7,738 nucleotides of DNA from Bdellovibrio sp. (GTDB lineage Bacteria > Bdellovibrionota > Bdellovibrionia > Bdellovibrionales > UBA1609), in assembly GCA_003694355.1 (NCBI GenBank), contig RFKI01000220.1:1-7738 (forward strand). Direction: 5' to 3'. Below, piece after piece: positions 6,438 through 7,738 of this stretch. The notes beneath the pieces are model-generated. The model worked only from the letters and a program-made list of their open reading frames with translations. It searched no databases and was not told the DNA's origin. Each line of letters opens with the position of its first letter. The first letter of the stretch is position 1. The position numbers were made by a program, and so were the translations under genes.

Positions 6438-6908
6438 TTAATAAAAGCAAGTATAGGTGTACCCTCTATAAGGTGTGTAGTAGTAAGGGCTATAGTAATA
6501 ATATCCATATGAAGAATAATAATAGACGGGATAGTAGGTGGTGTAAGGGTAATAGCCATAAGAAGCAGGAGGCGTTGGCGTGTAGTAGAAGTAGAAGTAC
6601 CAGCTATTAGATCCACTCACTTGATCCAGTTCATCAAGATTTTTAAAAATTTGTGCTTCTGAAATTTTCAAAAACTTATCTTTGTTTTTTTCCACCAATT
6701 GAAAGAGCTTTTGAGGGTCTTTTTTAATGGCAGAGCTCATATCTGTTGTAAGAGGAAGAAATTCCAGGTCTCCTTGAGGGGACGTTCTGGTGATGATATT
6801 AGGAGGAACCATTTTGAAATGATCTGCATTATTTTTAAATTCTTCAGGTTCTTTAGCCATCACAGCTAGAGAAAAAAAACTTAAAAGTAGAACAGTTAGG
6901 GCTTTCAT
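6438..6908 (-). CDS. Small exported protein with tyrosine-rich C-terminal tail
   Basis: I do not recognise this 156-residue protein as a named family. Residues 1-18 are a clear Sec signal peptide with a V-M-A cleavage site. Residues 19-102 are a polar segment, fairly rich in Lys, Asp and Glu, ending in a probable helix (KLFQLVEKNK, then ISEAQIFKNLDELDQ). Residues 104-156 are low-complexity: 25 of 53 are Tyr, mixed with Pro, Ser, Thr and Gly in runs such as YYYY and PYYYTPY. The only Cys is 154. The start is well supported by GGAGGAGG, 6 nt upstream. Such tails suggest self-assembly, dityrosine cross-linking or wall/matrix binding, but this is inference. The downstream S8-like gene is 32 nt away on the same strand; the Tyr-rich protein could be its substrate, partner or cargo. 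Confidence 0.85.
   Translation of the reverse strand: MKALTVLLLSFFSLAVMAKEPEEFKNNADHFKMVPPNIITRTSPQGDLEFLPLTTDMSSAIKKDPQKLFQLVEKNKDKFLKISEAQIFKNLDELDQVSGSNSWYFYFYYTPTPPASYGYYPYTTYYPVYYYSSYGYYYYSPYYYTPYRGYTYTCFY
6441..6599 (-). repeat. Low-complexity TAT/TAC-rich coding tract (poly-Tyr tail)
   Basis: This encodes residues 104-156 of the Tyr-rich protein. The tract is dominated by the Tyr codons TAT and TAC, with scattered Pro, Gly, Ser and Thr codons. The mixture of synonymous codons suggests selection on the protein rather than recent simple repeat slippage, although such DNA may still vary in length between strains. Confidence 0.8.
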
Positions 6909-6914
6909 GGGTAA

Positions 6915-6922
6915 CCTCCTCC
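6915..6922 (-). promoter_or_regulatory. Strong ribosome binding site of the Tyr-rich protein gene
   Basis: On the minus strand this reads GGAGGAGG, 6 nt before the ATG at 6908. It is the strongest Shine-Dalgarno in the window and suggests high expression. The downstream S8-like gene has a much weaker site, so the two proteins are probably made in unequal amounts. Confidence 0.75.
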
Positions 6923-6940
6923 AAAAAACCTTTATTCAAA

Positions 6941-6969
6941 GAGATATTCCGGTTTATGGGACCTGGCAA
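6941..6969 (-). promoter_or_regulatory. Weak candidate promoter for the Tyr-rich/S8 operon
   Basis: On the minus strand TTGCCA (6964-6969, five of six -35 matches) lies 17 nt upstream of TATCTC (6941-6946, three of six -10 matches). The location is right, but the -10 box is poor. A 10-bp palindrome CAATATATTG (6990-6999) lies upstream and could be a binding site or chance. Confidence 0.25.
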
Positions 6970-7093
6970 CAAAAAACAACAAAACGCGTCAATATATTGT
7001 AATTCTTTCATGTAAACATCTCTTCCAGTCCCTCTATTTTCTTGTCTTTCATGGCCTCTGTTTTGCCTTAAGATGGGGGAGAGGTGTTTAAAA

Positions 7094-7099
7094 GAGGAG
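7094..7099 (+). promoter_or_regulatory. Ribosome binding site of the coiled-coil protein gene
   Basis: GAGGAG ends 6 nt before the ATG at 7106. This fixes the start, which also gives a normal signal peptide. No convincing promoter was found for this gene; TAAGAT at 7069-7074 resembles a -10 box but lacks a well-spaced -35 box. Confidence 0.7.
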
Positions 7100-7105
7100 A
7101 TTTTT

Positions 7106-7738
7106 ATGAAAAAACTGGCTTATCTTTTGGCTCTCTTTATGGCTCTTCCAGCTTGGAGCCGAGTTTCTTTGGAAAAGGTAGACAACTTGGATGTGGCAGA
7201 AGAGGTAGAAGAAATTGAAACTTATGGAGAGTCGGCTCAAGCGGAGCAAGATCGCAGAGAGACGCTTAAGTTGCAAAAAGAGGCTAAAGAACTGGAGCAA
7301 AGAATCAAGCGTTTAGAGGCCCGAAAGAACAGGTTAAAACTTAAGAATCAAAAATTGGCCCAACGTCTTTTCAAAAGTTTGAAATATAAGAATAAGCTGC
7401 AGAAAACTTATTTAAATAGATTATCGGCCTACCAAAAGGTGTCTCAACACACAAAGGCTTTAGAGGCTAAGGTCCATCGAGTGGAAAGTCAGGCTCTTCA
7501 ATTGAAAATGAAAAAGAAACAGTTACGACAGCAAATAGCTCAGAAACAGCGTCAGTTACACCGCCTTAAGAGAAGAGAAATGGCTGCCAAGAGAATTATT
7601 TTAAAGTGGCAAAGGCAAATTAAACAGTTAAAAGCTCAAAACAAAAAGCTATCTCAACGAGTGCAAAAGCAGGAGTTAAAGGTCAACCAATTGGAACAAA
7701 AAGCCATCGCCCAAAGGAAGTACTGCTCCCTTTGGGCG
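7106..7738 (+). CDS. Exported basic coiled-coil protein, 3' end outside the window
   Basis: The reading frame is open from ATG at 7106 to the window edge: 211 codons and no stop. Residues 1-18 are a Sec signal peptide with an A-W-S cleavage site. Residues ~23-48 are acidic (VAEEVEEIE). Residues ~50-205 are rich in Lys, Arg, Gln, Glu and Leu, with no Pro or Gly and with heptad-like spacing of Leu, Ile and Val, so a long, strongly basic coiled coil is predicted. The last visible residues, YCSLWA, break that pattern and may begin another domain. The family is not recognised. A structural role in the periplasm or envelope is possible. It is divergent from the Tyr-rich gene with 197 nt between the start codons, so shared regulation is possible. 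The strong Shine-Dalgarno and continuous coil make a real gene very likely. Confidence 0.85.
   Translation, partial: MKKLAYLLALFMALPAWSRVSLEKVDNLDVAEEVEEIETYGESAQAEQDRRETLKLQKEAKELEQRIKRLEARKNRLKLKNQKLAQRLFKSLKYKNKLQKTYLNRLSAYQKVSQHTKALEAKVHRVESQALQLKMKKKQLRQQIAQKQRQLHRLKRREMAAKRIILKWQRQIKQLKAQNKKLSQRVQKQELKVNQLEQKAIAQRKYCSLWA

Noticed and set aside
6406..6450. Upstream start for the S8-like gene, giving 15 extra residues
   Set aside because: The extension begins with TTG inside the end of the Tyr-rich gene and puts a charged stretch before the signal peptide. ATG at 6405 gives a normal signal peptide.
6389..6616. Second minus-strand frame across the Tyr-rich tail, rich in Thr and Ile
   Set aside because: It is a frame-shifted reading of the low-complexity TAT/TAC tract. 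The Tyr-rich frame has the signal peptide and strong ribosome binding site.
7042..7074. Promoter TTGTCT...TAAGAT before the coiled-coil gene
   Set aside because: The boxes are 21 nt apart, too far for a standard sigma-70 promoter, and no better -35 box is present.

Overview
This window holds five protein-coding genes. It looks like a chromosomal stretch from a moderately AT-rich Gram-negative bacterium. A very large vWA/Ig-repeat lipoprotein, several secreted proteins of unknown role and an enlarged Lgt recall Bdellovibrionota or related former delta-proteobacteria. That placement is inference from gene style only. No tRNA, rRNA, CRISPR array, insertion sequence or phage gene was seen.

Layout. 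(1) 103-3510 (-): a 1135-residue predicted outer-membrane lipoprotein with nine tandem Cys-paired Ig-like repeats followed by a von Willebrand factor A domain. (2) 3511-3894: an AT-rich divergent intergenic region rich in dyad symmetries, with plausible promoters facing both ways. (3) 3895-4971 (+): lgt, prolipoprotein diacylglyceryl transferase, starting at GTG and carrying an unusually long segment between two conserved motifs. (4) 4972-5055: a short convergent spacer. (5) 5056-6405 (-): an exported, divergent subtilisin-like (S8) protein that keeps the His, Asn and Ser landmarks, lacks the usual Asp, and has a beta-sandwich-like insertion. (6) 6438-6908 (-): a small exported protein with an extremely tyrosine-rich C-terminal tail, 32 nt upstream of the S8 gene and probably co-transcribed with it. 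(7) 6909-7105: a divergent spacer. (8) 7106-7738 (+): an exported, highly basic coiled-coil protein cut off by the window edge.

All products act in or beyond the inner membrane: one lipid-modifying enzyme, one of its likely substrates, and three Sec-exported proteins. The most unusual unit is the pair formed by the Tyr-rich protein and the S8-like protein. A secreted protease or pseudoprotease next to a Tyr-rich, possibly cross-linkable or self-assembling protein could be a small envelope-matrix module, but no function can be shown from sequence alone. The most striking non-coding signals are the dyads between the lipoprotein gene and lgt.
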